From Cohnella kolymensis (GTDB lineage Bacteria > Bacillota > Bacilli > Paenibacillales > Paenibacillaceae), in contig NZ_JXAL01000001.1 in NCBI RefSeq assembly GCF_000829465.1, positions 620,001 to 684,000 on the forward strand: a stretch of DNA of 64,000 bases, read 5' to 3'. A program made the position numbers and the translations under genes. How positions within the stretch are numbered: position 1 is the first letter of the stretch; every line of letters begins with the position of its first letter. Shown here piece by piece: positions 53,345 through 61,592 of this stretch. The notes beneath the pieces are model-generated. The model saw nothing but the letters and a program-made list of their open reading frames with translations. It was not told where the DNA came from and made no database searches.

Positions 53345-54250
53345 ATGGGCTATCACAAAAGCATCCAGAAGACGATTGAGCACATCGAGCTCCATTTGGG
53401 GGATTCGCTGTCGCTTCATGAGCTCGCGGAAATCACCGGCTTTTCCGACTATCACTTTCATCGCGTCTTCCAAACCATGGTGGGAGATCCGGTAATGGAA
53501 TATGTCCGGAAAAGAAGGCTTGCGAGAGCAGCAAGGGAGGTCGCGAATCTGGACAAGAGAATCGTCGACATTGCGCTGGATCACGGCTTTCAAACCCATG
53601 AAACGTTTACCCGCGCTTTCAAGAAGCTGTTCGGCATGACGCCAGGAGAGTATCGGAAGAGCGGGATCCGCACACCCGCCTATCCGAAGGCCGACGTTCT
53701 GAGCCGCAGATTCAATCCATACTTGGGAGGAATTCGAATGGATTACCGTATCGTCACCAAACCGGCATTCAAACTGATCGGGTACGAGCTCCGCACTACG
53801 AGTGAGGAAGGACAGAACAACAAAGAAATTCCGGCGTTCTGGCAGCGCTATTTGGAAGAGAGAAAGGGAGAAAGAATACCGAACGCGGTTCACAAAGACA
53901 GCGTGGTGGAACTCGGACTGTGTACGGATTTCGAAATGGATACCAGCCGCTTCTCTTACATCATCGGGATGGAGGCCGAGCATTTCGGCAATGTGCCGGA
54001 GGATTTGGTATGCAGGGAGTTCCCCGAAGCGACCTATGCAGTCTTCACGACGCCAAAAGCGAGGCATGAAGATTTCGTTTCGTCGATCCAGTCGACCTGG
54101 ATGACAATATTCGGGGAATGGTTCCCGCATTCGGGATACGAGCACTCCGGCGGGCCGGAATTCGAATGGTACGACGAAAGATGCCATCAGGACAAACATG
54201 AGCTTCTGCAGATCGACATCTACATTCCGGTGAAGAAAAAAGAAGGGTGA
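53345..54250 (+). CDS. AraC-family regulator with GyrI-like effector domain
   Basis: 301 residues. The N-terminal AraC double helix-turn-helix includes LSLHELAEITGFSDYHFHRV and VDIALDHGFQTHETFTRAFK. The C-terminal half (from about 140) is a GyrI/SOUL-like small-molecule-binding domain starting MDYRIVTKPAFKLIGYELRT. This matches Rob/BmrR-type regulators of multidrug responses. ATG at 53345 follows AAAGGAGGGG. No transporter target lies beside it. Confidence 0.9.
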   Translation: MGYHKSIQKTIEHIELHLGDSLSLHELAEITGFSDYHFHRVFQTMVGDPVMEYVRKRRLARAAREVANLDKRIVDIALDHGFQTHETFTRAFKKLFGMTPGEYRKSGIRTPAYPKADVLSRRFNPYLGGIRMDYRIVTKPAFKLIGYELRTTSEEGQNNKEIPAFWQRYLEERKGERIPNAVHKDSVVELGLCTDFEMDTSRFSYIIGMEAEHFGNVPEDLVCREFPEATYAVFTTPKARHEDFVSSIQSTWMTIFGEWFPHSGYEHSGGPEFEWYDERCHQDKHELLQIDIYIPVKKKEG

Positions 54251-54258
54251 TACCACAG

Positions 54259-54284
54259 AGAGCTGCCGCGCCGGCGGCTTTTTC
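54259..54284 (+). terminator. Rho-independent terminator of the AraC gene
   Basis: AGCTGCCG and CGGCGGCT pair in an 8-bp stem, followed by five Ts and CTT. Confidence 0.8.
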
Positions 54285-54293
54285 TTATTTCTC

Positions 54294-54437
54294 TCATTCG
54301 ATGAAATAAATCAAACCAGCAATCGCAAACGAAACGACCCCCGCTAATGCTGACCACGTAGCTACCTTATTTTTTAATGGGCGATCTTCCTCAGATTCTG
54401 AATAAAAATTGCCTCGTTGTTGGTAGTAATCAAAAAC
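54294..54437 (-). other. Open frame for a small membrane protein, no start codon (possible remnant)
   Basis: A 47-codon minus-strand frame encodes DYYQQRGNFYSESEEDRPLK and then a hydrophobic helix (WSALAGVVSFAIAGLIYFIE). The composition looks coding, but there is no ATG, GTG or TTG at a plausible place and TAA precedes it, so it may be a degraded or frameshifted gene. Confidence 0.35.
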
Positions 54438-55037
54438 TTAATTACGTTTATTTCCAGCAAGGGTTACAGACGCATGGCTTGGAATGAAGCTCCTCCTCTT
54501 TCAAGTGGTTAGTTGCACAAAAAAAGTGTCGCCGAACAGCCGTGTATTCCAGTATTGTGCCCGTTAGCTTAATACAAAAGAGGTGCCTATTTGCACCTCA
54601 GGCCTAATCACATGTTAAGTTGAAGTTTCAGGTAGTTCGCTTTGATGTAGTTGTAACCTGAAATATACAAGGCAGCAGCCCTACGTAGTTTATGCTATCG
54701 CCGTTAGTGCAGTAACTTTATAGTCGAACCATTTTCTTTCTATGATTTCCGAAAGTTCATCAACTGTTTTTTCTAAGTATACTTTCCGAAACATATCATG
54801 AATTTCATGATATTTCGCTTGGCAGTGTTTCCTATTGTAACGTTTTTTATCAATGGAACTTCCTGCATCTTAGGTTACCCAAAAGAAGTGATATTTATCA
54901 TACCGGGTGCTCACCTTGTGGTTGGTGCCAATATAAAGAACGCCCTTGCACTTCCTGTTAGGGCGGGTGAAAGGGCGCTCAAAGCTTAAGTTTTTCTGGT
55001 TATAGAATAGAGACTTATATCCATCAGATCTGTATTT
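54438..55037. other. Gene-poor region with a possible gene remnant and hairpins
   Basis: On the minus strand a frame open from about 54887 to 54690 encodes KHCQAKYHEIHDMFRKVYLE and TVDELSEIIERKWFDYKV, which looks like the tail of a real protein but has no recognised start or family. An ATG at 54794 would give only 34 residues. A perfect GAGGTGC/GCACCTC hairpin followed by TTTTG on the minus strand (54576-54599) could be its terminator. A second inverted repeat (CGCCCTT / AAGGGCG) spans 54940-54978. Confidence 0.4.
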
Positions 55038-55244
55038 TTAAAAACCTTTATATTGAGGTTCTTGGTTTTCTATTTGTGAAACACGGTTTTCCACTTGTTG
55101 AAGGATTTCTTGTGTTTGCTGCGCTGCATTTGTAAAAAGATTTTTAGCTTCCTGATTTTCCGTTTCCAGAGCAAACTGTTCAAGGCTAGCTTGCGCACTT
55201 TTTAAAGAAGCCATGCATGTTTTCACCTGAGATGCTACAGTCAT
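55038..55244 (-). CDS. DUF1657 protein
   Basis: 68 residues, MTVASQVKTCMASLKSAQAS then LEQFALETENQEAKNLFTNA and a Gln-rich helix, matching the DUF1657 family. DUF1657 genes accompany spoVA operons of the spoVA-2mob type. ATG at 55244 is chosen because GAGGAGGTGAG lies eight bases upstream. It is divergent from the DUF421-spoVA operon. Confidence 0.85.
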   Translation of the reverse strand: MTVASQVKTCMASLKSAQASLEQFALETENQEAKNLFTNAAQQTQEILQQVENRVSQIENQEPQYKGF

Positions 55245-55502
55245 TGCTACGCTCACCTCCTCTGCTGCTAAATGCCTAACTCACCACTCGCTAAAAAGTA
55301 ACAAAAATAATATGTTCGTTTTAATCATGATGATACAAGGTAATTTCAGTAAATCTAATTACGCATTCCCATTTGTCAAACCGTTATGCGTTGTTAAACC
55401 ATTCCTGCTTCCATTCGTGGGAAAACATTTCTCGGCTTATACAGGGCATTTCGGCACACAATCTTGATGCGGAGGTAATGTTGACTAAAGGAGGATCGTA
55501 CC

Positions 55503-56363
55503 GTGCCCACTGGATTGGAAGTTGCTTATCGAACGTTAATAGCGGTAGTTGTTCTTTTCGCTATGACTAAGGTCTTGGGTAAAAGACAAGTATCCGAGCT
55601 GTCGATGTTTGAATACATCACCGGTATTACGCTCGGCAGCTTGGCAGCTTACATTTCTTTAGATACAGACGCGTCTTGGTATTTAGGAATAATCGCTATA
55701 GGGGTTTGGGGTCTTGTTACTTTGGGCATTGAATTCCTCCAGATAAAGAGTAAAAAAGCACGGGATTTTATTGACCACAAAGCAACTGTATTGATAAAAG
55801 ACGGCAAAATAATGGAAGACAATCTGAAACAAGTAAGGCTGACCACCGATGAACTCATGGAGCAGCTGCGAAAGAAAATGGTATTTAAAGCTGCTGACGT
55901 CGAGTTTGCGATCATGGAACCCAGCGGTGAGATTAACGTTCTCTTGACGCGTGATAATCAACCGCTTACCCCAAAGCATCTTGGAATCAAAGTGGCGCCC
56001 GAGCAGGAGCCTCAAACGGTTATTATGGACGGAAAAATAATGGACGAGCCGTTGGCCACAATCGGGTTAAGTCGGCAATGGTTAAATACGGAGTTAAACA
56101 AGTTGGGTGTGCCGATTGAAAATGTGTTTCTTGGGCAAGTCGATTCATACGGTCAATTGTATGTGGATTTATTTGACGATCAAATTAAAGTGCCTTTGCC
56201 GCAAAAAAAGGCAGCTCTGTTCGCCATATTAAAAAAATGCGAAGCCGATCTGATGTTGTTTGGGTTGACAACGAGACATAAAAAGACAAAAGAGATGTAC
56301 GAGCAGTGCGCGAAACAAATGGAGCGCGTCATCGCGGAGCTGAAACCCGTACTTCATCGATAA
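55503..56363 (+). CDS. DUF421 (YetF-like) membrane protein
   Basis: 286 residues. The first ~85 are three membrane helices (AYRTLIAVVVLFAMTKVLGK, GITLGSLAAYISLD, WYLGIIAIGVWGLVTLGIEF), followed by two DUF421 soluble repeats with the typical KATVLIKDGKIMEDNLKQVR and VIMDGKIMDEPLATIGLS. GTG start after AGGAGG. YetF-type proteins are found in spoVA-2mob operons and affect spore properties; the mechanism is not known. It lies 12 bp before spoVAC. Confidence 0.9.
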   Translation: MPTGLEVAYRTLIAVVVLFAMTKVLGKRQVSELSMFEYITGITLGSLAAYISLDTDASWYLGIIAIGVWGLVTLGIEFLQIKSKKARDFIDHKATVLIKDGKIMEDNLKQVRLTTDELMEQLRKKMVFKAADVEFAIMEPSGEINVLLTRDNQPLTPKHLGIKVAPEQEPQTVIMDGKIMDEPLATIGLSRQWLNTELNKLGVPIENVFLGQVDSYGQLYVDLFDDQIKVPLPQKKAALFAILKKCEADLMLFGLTTRHKKTKEMYEQCAKQMERVIAELKPVLHR

Positions 56364-56375
56364 AGGAGAATTGTC

Positions 56376-56861
56376 ATGGCGAACAACAAAAGGAAGAACC
56401 TGACTGCCGTGCAGCAGGAATATAAAGAACTGGCCAAAAAAAGAGAACCGGCCAGACCGGTTTCTAAAAATTGTGTTCGTGCCTTTCTGGTGGGTGGAGC
56501 GATCTGTTTGTTGGGTCAAGGGATCCAGGAGATTTTTGTCCATTATGCCGGTTTTAATGAGAAAGAGGCAGGCAATCCTACGGTTGCAATATTAATCCTG
56601 ATTTCTGTCATTTTAACCAGCTTGGGTGTATACGATAAGATCGCTCAATTTGCCGGTGCCGGATCTGCTGTACCTGTTACCGGTTTTGCCAATACGATGG
56701 CTTCGGCTGCTATAGAACACCGAAGTGAGGGACTTGTCTTAGGCGTTGGCGGGAAAATGTTTAAAGTTGCCGGGCCTGTCATTGTTTACGGTACTGTCGC
56801 CGCATTTATTGTGGCTATCCTGCATCTGCTGTTCAATCCAAACGCTTTAGGAGGGAAATAA
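56376..56861 (+). CDS. spoVAC: Stage V sporulation protein AC
   Basis: 161 residues with a hydrophilic N-terminus (AVQQEYKELAKKREPARPV) and four helices. GGAICLLGQGIQEIF and AGAGSAVPVTGFANTMASAA are SpoVAC signatures. It forms part of the inner spore membrane channel for Ca-dipicolinate; B. subtilis SpoVAC is mechanosensitive. AAAGGAG precedes the ATG. Confidence 0.95.
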   Translation: MANNKRKNLTAVQQEYKELAKKREPARPVSKNCVRAFLVGGAICLLGQGIQEIFVHYAGFNEKEAGNPTVAILILISVILTSLGVYDKIAQFAGAGSAVPVTGFANTMASAAIEHRSEGLVLGVGGKMFKVAGPVIVYGTVAAFIVAILHLLFNPNALGGK

Positions 56862-56863
56862 GC

Positions 56864-57883
56864 ATGCTGCAAGGATACCAAAGCTGGACATTTGAGAATC
56901 GTCCGATCATACGTGCTGCCGCAACCGTTGTCGGTCCATTTGAAGGACAGGGACCGCTCGCGAACGATTTTGACATAATCCATGGGGATTTAATGTTAGG
57001 CCAGGAAAGCTGGGAAAAAGCGGAGAAGACGTTGCTGGAGGAAGCGTCGAAGCTGGCTGTGGAGAATGCAGGGTTGACCAAGGAACAGATTAATTTCTTT
57101 ATCGGCGGGGATCTAATGAATCAAATCATAAGCACCAGCTTCGCTGCGCGCACGTTGGCAATTCCTTATCTAGGGGTGTTTGGAGCATGCTCTACTTCAA
57201 TGGAAAGTTTGGCGATAGCCGCAAATTTGATAAATTCCCGTTCAGCTAAGTATGTGCTCGCTGCTGCTTGCAGCCATAATTCCGCTGCAGAAAAACAATA
57301 CCGTTATCCGACGGAGTATGGTTCTCAGAAACCGCCGACAGCGCAATTTACGGTAACGGGGGCTGGTGCATCTGTTGTTTCGCAAGAAGGCGAAGGTATG
57401 GCCGTCACATCAGCGACAATTGGCAGAGTTATCGATATGGGCCTTACTGATCCATTTAATATGGGCGCTGCCATGGCACCCGCCGCTGTCGACACGATTC
57501 AAGCTCATCTACGGGACCTGCAAATACAACCCGGGTACTATGACCTTATTGTTACCGGAGATCTTTCCAAGGTAGGCTACGAAATTGCATGTGACTTATT
57601 TGAAAAACATCATGTACCGATCAAACAAACCGAATATTACGACTGCGGAATGATGATTTACGACTACCAAAAACAGTCGGTACAAGCAGGCGCAAGCGGC
57701 TGTGGGTGTTCTGCGGTTGTTACTTATGGACATCTGCTGAAACGAATGCGTAAGGGGGAATTAAACCGAATTTTGATCGTGGCTACCGGTGCATTATTAT
57801 CCCCAATTTCTTTCCAACAAGGTGAAAGCATTCCTTGTGTTGCTCATGCGGTATCCATTGAGAATGGAGGAGGCTACAAATGA
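56864..57883 (+). CDS. spoVAD: Stage V sporulation protein AD
   Basis: 339 residues, thiolase-like fold. [20 protein letters not shown] and [20 protein letters not shown] are conserved, with the nucleophile-region cysteine retained. SpoVAD binds dipicolinic acid for uptake into the forespore and is a soluble partner of the SpoVA channel. GGAGGGA precedes the ATG; it overlaps the spoVAE start by four bases. Confidence 0.95.
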   Translation: MLQGYQSWTFENRPIIRAAATVVGPFEGQGPLANDFDIIHGDLMLGQESWEKAEKTLLEEASKLAVENAGLTKEQINFFIGGDLMNQIISTSFAARTLAIPYLGVFGACSTSMESLAIAANLINSRSAKYVLAAACSHNSAAEKQYRYPTEYGSQKPPTAQFTVTGAGASVVSQEGEGMAVTSATIGRVIDMGLTDPFNMGAAMAPAAVDTIQAHLRDLQIQPGYYDLIVTGDLSKVGYEIACDLFEKHHVPIKQTEYYDCGMMIYDYQKQSVQAGASGCGCSAVVTYGHLLKRMRKGELNRILIVATGALLSPISFQQGESIPCVAHAVSIENGGGYK

Positions 57884-58230
57884 TCTTTTTATGGGCTTTT
57901 ATTATTGGCGGAGCCATCTGTGTTTTCGGACAAATATGTTTCGATGTGTTTAAAATGGATCCAGCGCATACGATGACGCTGCTGGTGGTGCTAGGAGCCG
58001 CCTTTGATGGGCTCGGACTTTATGACCCGCTTATCAAATTCGCAGGTGCTGGCGCAACTGTACCCATTACAAGCTTTGGTAATTCACTTGTACATGGGGC
58101 TTTGCAGGAATTACAAAGTAATGGGTGGATTGGGGTTATAACGGGGATATTTGAAGTTACCAGCGCAGGGATTTCCGCCGCGATCATCTTTTCATTCCTT
58201 GCAGCTGTGTTTGTAAAACCAAAAGGATAG
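57880..58230 (+). CDS. spoVAE: Stage V sporulation protein AE (SpoVAEb)
   Basis: 116 residues, four helices, homologous in layout to Spo[23 protein letters not shown] and [20 protein letters not shown]. This is the short SpoVAEb form. GGAGGAGG lies inside the spoVAD end, so the two genes are translationally coupled. The operon ends here with no further spoVA gene. Confidence 0.94.
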   Translation: MIFLWAFIIGGAICVFGQICFDVFKMDPAHTMTLLVVLGAAFDGLGLYDPLIKFAGAGATVPITSFGNSLVHGALQELQSNGWIGVITGIFEVTSAGISAAIIFSFLAAVFVKPKG

Positions 58231-58369
58231 TGAACAAAAAAATAAGTTACCCCGGATTTCGCCAAGCCATGTCATTCGGCATATTTGGACCGATGACCGC
58301 CATGAGTCGCCATCCGATACTGAAAACCGCCTGCGCTCGCATCACTTTTTGATCCGCACAAAATCGACA
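58231..58369. other. Gap after spoVAE with open but startless frames
   Basis: Two plus-strand frames stay open across parts of this stretch (one encodes YPGFRQAMSFGIFGPMTAMS from a GTG at 58231). Neither has a ribosome-binding site or a family, so I treat the interval as noncoding or as a remnant. Confidence 0.35.
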
Positions 58370-58504
58370 ATGATATTCGCTGTTTTGACTTTGCTGGTTT
58401 CGTTCGTTTTGTTGATTAGTGTTGTCTGTGTTATTTTCGTCGTTCTGCGTTACATCCTGGACAAGGTTTTGCAGGGCATGATCTCATTAGTGAAGGCTGT
58501 CTGA
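58370..58504 (+). CDS. Small hydrophobic peptide (possible gene)
   Basis: 44 residues, MIFAVLTLLVSFVLLISVVC and then VIFVVLRYILDKVLQGMISL: one long membrane helix and an amphipathic tail. The same frame is open upstream for about 40 codons of hydrophilic sequence without a start. No good ribosome-binding site. It may be a real small membrane protein or a fragment. Confidence 0.35.
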   Translation: MIFAVLTLLVSFVLLISVVCVIFVVLRYILDKVLQGMISLVKAV

Positions 58505-58594
58505 ATAGACCAAGACCGAAAGCAGCAGGTTCCGTCACCCTTCACTTACCCGTGCCCTTCCGCAACGATGAGATGGCAAAGAAGTGAGTAAACA

Positions 58595-58840
58595 TCAATA
58601 GACATGTGGATAATAATATCCCGGGGTTATCTGAAAAGGAGGAAATGATTCACTAACTTCCCATGATTCAACGATACGACGAGCGGTAAGAAAGTTGTAT
58701 CCCCTGCCCACCAAAAAACTGGTGGCCGCAACTTCGAACATGGCGTGAGAGGGCGAGGTAAGTGACATTTCATATAATCCATGACTAACAATCGGTTCAA
58801 CCGAACTAAGCACGTAATTTCTAAATGCAAGTTGCGGCAT
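58595..58840 (-). CDS. Hypothetical 81-residue protein
   Basis: MPQLAFRNYVLSSVEPIVSH then FEVAATSFLVGRGYNFLTAR and an aromatic Pro-rich tail (PPFQITPGYYYPHVY). It is soluble with no signal peptide. The Tyr/Pro-rich tail recalls small spore coat proteins, but no family is recognised. AAAGGT lies upstream of the ATG. Confidence 0.5.
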   Translation of the reverse strand: MPQLAFRNYVLSSVEPIVSHGLYEMSLTSPSHAMFEVAATSFLVGRGYNFLTARRIVESWEVSESFPPFQITPGYYYPHVY

Positions 58841-59247
58841 TTATTTCACGGACCTTTCATGAAATGTTGCTTAAAGAGCCCTTAAGTTACATTTTTCATT
58901 TCTGTTTCATTACTGCACAATCGTAATCCGTTAATTTAACAAGACCCAATAATATGTTACATATTCGCCGAATTTGTTCACAGTCATTAATGTTATTAAT
59001 GGTGCTCGTTTATCGTTTTCAACGGTTTTGACTAATTGAGCAAGCTATGAATGTAAGCGATTACAATACTAAACAATGTTGACAGCTTCAAATTAGAGAA
59101 TAATAGATTCAAAAAAATAATGTGTAAAGATTGAAGAAGAATGCTAGATCAATTATGACGATGCTAGTTACTAATAGAAGAAAAATCCACTTCTTTCATA
59201 CACCTTCAAGCAACTCTGGTTCTTCAGGTGAAGCTTTTACAATTGCC
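58841..59247. other. Gene-free AT-rich region
   Basis: No frame, terminator or clear repeat seen on either strand. It contains the promoter side of the 58595-58840 gene and the 3' side of the 59248-59466 gene. Confidence 0.5.
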
Positions 59248-59466
59248 TCAATAATTTGATACAACCAAAAAAAAAGATACAAAAAGTAACAACCCTAGCA
59301 TAGGGAACATAAAAAATAGCCAATGTATACTAAACAATAGATACAATAAGCAACAAATGAATGGAATTATTACATACTTGAAGCCCTTTTTGAATTCTCG
59401 CTTATATATCTGTCCTAATCCTGGGTGAAGCACTGACATTGCACCTGCTAAAAATTTATGCTTCAC
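59248..59466 (-). CDS. Small TM2-like membrane protein
   Basis: 72 residues. SVLHPGLGQIYKREFKKGFK is the GQxY-type turn of TM2/DUF5683-like proteins, followed by two hydrophobic helices. GTG start after AGGAG. Function unknown. Confidence 0.65.
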   Translation of the reverse strand: MKHKFLAGAMSVLHPGLGQIYKREFKKGFKYVIIPFICCLLYLLFSIHWLFFMFPMLGLLLFVSFFLVVSNY

Positions 59467-59549
59467 ATTGTTTACTCCTAACTAATTAAATGGTTTATTC
59501 CCGCCTCTCGGATGATGAATTCAATTTTTGTGTTGTCAGATAGCCCTCT

Positions 59550-60020
59550 CTACCTATCCATCTCCGCAAGCCCCGTGATTTCCTTATATCTAGGTGCTTG
59601 TATCGTCTCGGATACAGTTATGGTTTTCGTCAGCCCCGCAAAAACAACAAATTTAACTGTCGCTTCTGCGTGAAGTTGAGATATGTAGTCAGTATCCATT
59701 TTAAGGCTTTCCATCTTGGAAAAAGGGGACGTTTGGCTTTGCAGCCCCTCAAACATGACTAAGTTAAGTCTTGAATATACGCTAGACATGAAGTGGGAGT
59801 TATTTAAATCGGGCCCGTAAAATTCTTTACCGTTATTCATCACTTTAACACGGGGAGTGTCAGTCGCCGCTTTCTGTAATGCTGTGCCCAGCAGTCCCTT
59901 TACTCTGGCTTCCATCTTGTGAGTTTGTGAAGATTCAATGAAAAGCCAACTAAACCACCCAATGAAGAAAATAATCAAAATAGCAGAGTATAAATACTTT
60001 TTTTTGAGTTGTATCTGCAA
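59550..60020 (-). CDS. Membrane-anchored hypothetical protein
   Basis: 156 residues with an N-terminal signal anchor (YLYSAILIIFFIGWFSWLFI) and a soluble domain outside the membrane (GTALQKAATDTPRVKVMNNG; ATVKFVVFAGLTKTITVSET). TTG start after AAGGAGAG. It lies 83 bp upstream of the TM2-like gene on the same strand, so they may be co-transcribed. No family recognised. Confidence 0.6.
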   Translation of the reverse strand: MQIQLKKKYLYSAILIIFFIGWFSWLFIESSQTHKMEARVKGLLGTALQKAATDTPRVKVMNNGKEFYGPDLNNSHFMSSVYSRLNLVMFEGLQSQTSPFSKMESLKMDTDYISQLHAEATVKFVVFAGLTKTITVSETIQAPRYKEITGLAEMDR

Positions 60021-60240
60021 CCGTATCTCTCCTTATGTTTTTATAACAGGATATTTAGCAAATACTCCTTTCAATAAAGACACGCAGAAAGAGAAAAAGT
60101 TGCATCTGCTTCAATGTAACTTAGAAAACGCTCACGGTCTGTGTTTTTTTTGCAGGTCATCTCAACCTATAGGTTAATGTTGAATTCACAAGCATGTTAT
60201 GAAAACTGCAGTCTTGTTATATTCTCATTGGGTGATAACT

Positions 60241-60570
60241 GTGAGTTTCGATAATCAGATGATCGGCAATCGAATTAGAAAGGCTCGCGAAGATAAAGGG
60301 ATCACACAAGAGATTTTGGCTGAGTCAATGGACGTGTCCAATGCCTACATAAGCAAGATTGAAAGAGGAAGAACCCCTGTAAATCTTGATAATCTGGATA
60401 AAATATGCGCTGTACTGGAGACCTCTCCGGAATACATTTTGCACGGAACCAATACATCAACCGACGAATATATGCGAAACGAAATAATAGATATGCTTCA
60501 AGGCTGCTCCGCAGAGAAAATCAAACTCATCGCGCAAGTGATCAAGCCCATCGTCGAATACAAAGGATGA
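60241..60570 (+). CDS. XRE-family helix-turn-helix regulator
   Basis: 109 residues. The Cro/CI-type helix-turn-helix is GNRIRKAREDKGITQEILAE with VSNAYISKIERGRTPVNLDN. The C-terminal ~45 residues are helical. GTG at 60241 after GGGTGAT is preferred over an ATG 14 codons upstream. Its stop overlaps the start of the next gene. Confidence 0.85.
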   Translation: MSFDNQMIGNRIRKAREDKGITQEILAESMDVSNAYISKIERGRTPVNLDNLDKICAVLETSPEYILHGTNTSTDEYMRNEIIDMLQGCSAEKIKLIAQVIKPIVEYKG

Positions 60571-60884
60571 TATTGTCCGGGAGGCCGCATCCATTGAGTC
60601 TGGCTTTGCATTGGGCACATACGCTCATACAAAAGAAGCTCCACGCACTCTCATTCACGCACCTCTCAGTTCGCATTCACGACAGCAATCTAGTGATCTA
60701 TTCCATTGAACATGAAAATGAAGCTTATCGTGCCATTCTAACCCGGTTTCGAAGCAACGAATTCATGCTTTGCATCGCGAACCATCGCGGCAGCTGGCAG
60801 CCGACTCCATTCATCGGAACACCGTCCGAGATGATAGCTATATTGACCGGGCGTCTGGCATTTGTTTTGGCAAGATGGCATTGA
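60567..60884 (+). CDS. Hypothetical protein coupled to the XRE regulator
   Basis: 105 residues starting MILSGRPHPLSLALHWAHTL, with its ATG overlapping the XRE stop (ATGA), so it is translated from the same mRNA. It ends at TGA 60882-60884. Alternating strands and helices (HLSVRIHDSNLVIYSIEHEN) suggest a small alpha/beta domain. No family recognised. Confidence 0.55.
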   Translation: MILSGRPHPLSLALHWAHTLIQKKLHALSFTHLSVRIHDSNLVIYSIEHENEAYRAILTRFRSNEFMLCIANHRGSWQPTPFIGTPSEMIAILTGRLAFVLARWH

Positions 60885-60910
60885 AGAAATTGTCCATGTC
60901 ATGCTATACT
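60881..60910 (+). promoter_or_regulatory. Predicted promoter of the 61005 gene
   Basis: TTGAAG, 18 bp, TATACT. The -10 is followed by about 30 bp and then a terminator-like hairpin before the ribosome-binding site. Confidence 0.55.
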
Positions 60911-60939
60911 CTAGTCACAAATTAAAACAAACACGGAAG

Positions 60940-60985
60940 CACCGTGCCTGCAGAGAATTCGACTCTGTATGCGCGGTGTTTTTTT
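60940..60985 (+). terminator. Leader terminator (candidate attenuator) or terminator of the XRE operon
   Basis: CACCGTGCCTGCAGAG pairs with CTCTGTATGCGCGGTG (15 of 16 positions, two G-T), followed by seven Ts. A short competing hairpin (CACGG / CCGTG) starts just upstream. It lies between the promoter at 60881 and the ATG at 61005. Confidence 0.75.
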
Positions 60986-61004
60986 GTTGCGGAGGAGGAT
61001 GTTT

Positions 61005-61517
61005 ATGTACAAGAAAGTAGTCACTCCTAAGAAAATCACACAACAATGGCTGGATCGGGCATTTGCCCCTTTGCGGAATTACTTGAACAGCCATCACCCA
61101 GAACATGCTGAACGGATCATTGGGCTCATCATGTTTATGGCTAATCAGGACGATCGGTTCTTTTACAAACACAGGGTTACCAAGGGATACATCGTTTTCG
61201 ATCAAGCAGGACAATTGGTTTCATGTGATGAATCGGCTCTTGAATATGAGTTTGATTGGATGTCTGAGATGCCGGCAATCCGGCCATTTGAGGAACGCTT
61301 TATTCACCCGAATGTAAGCGGCTGGGTTCGGGACAACTTGCGCAAAAAAGATACCGAGACGTATGGAGAAGAGGTTTCTATATTTTTGCAGGAATTATGG
61401 GGACCGACCGTGAACTACGATTTCACGAATTTGGCCGTGGGCTGTCCGCCGAGAAATGGATCTCACCTTTATGAGGGATCGTTTGGCGCAGTTGTTGAAA
61501 GCTGCGCATTAATATGA
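61005..61517 (+). CDS. Hypothetical 170-residue protein
   Basis: Starts MYKKVVTPKKITQQWLDRAF after GGAGGAGG and contains NSHHPEHAERIIGLIMFMAN and LGPTV-like aromatic segments near the end (FLQELWGPTVNYDFTNLAV). It is soluble with no signal or known motif. It stands alone between two hairpins that share the ACACCGTG sequence. Confidence 0.6.
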   Translation: MYKKVVTPKKITQQWLDRAFAPLRNYLNSHHPEHAERIIGLIMFMANQDDRFFYKHRVTKGYIVFDQAGQLVSCDESALEYEFDWMSEMPAIRPFEERFIHPNVSGWVRDNLRKKDTETYGEEVSIFLQELWGPTVNYDFTNLAVGCPPRNGSHLYEGSFGAVVESCALI

Positions 61518-61518
61518 G

Positions 61519-61562
61519 AAAACACCGTGCAGCAGGAAAGATCCCGGCTAACACGGTGTTTT
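61519..61562. terminator. Bidirectional terminator
   Basis: AAAACACCGTG and CACGGTGTTTT form a perfect 11-bp stem with Ts on both strands. It separates the 61005 gene from the convergent Ala-rich gene. Confidence 0.85.
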
Positions 61563-61592
61563 GGTTTGCTATTTACTCAATAGGTTGTGCAT

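Noticed and set aside
54940-54978. The inverted repeat CGCCCTT / AAGGGCG as an insertion-sequence end
   Set aside because: No transposase frame, target duplication or second end could be found.
54798-54989. A 63-codon plus-strand frame (MNFMIFRLAVFPIVTFF)
   Set aside because: No ribosome-binding site, no family, and it overlaps the better-looking minus-strand fragment.
55460-55592. A short frame MLTKGGSYRAHWIGSC overlapping the DUF421 start as a leader peptide
   Set aside because: It is explained as the out-of-frame reading of the DUF421 5' end; its GGAGG is plausible but nothing else supports it.
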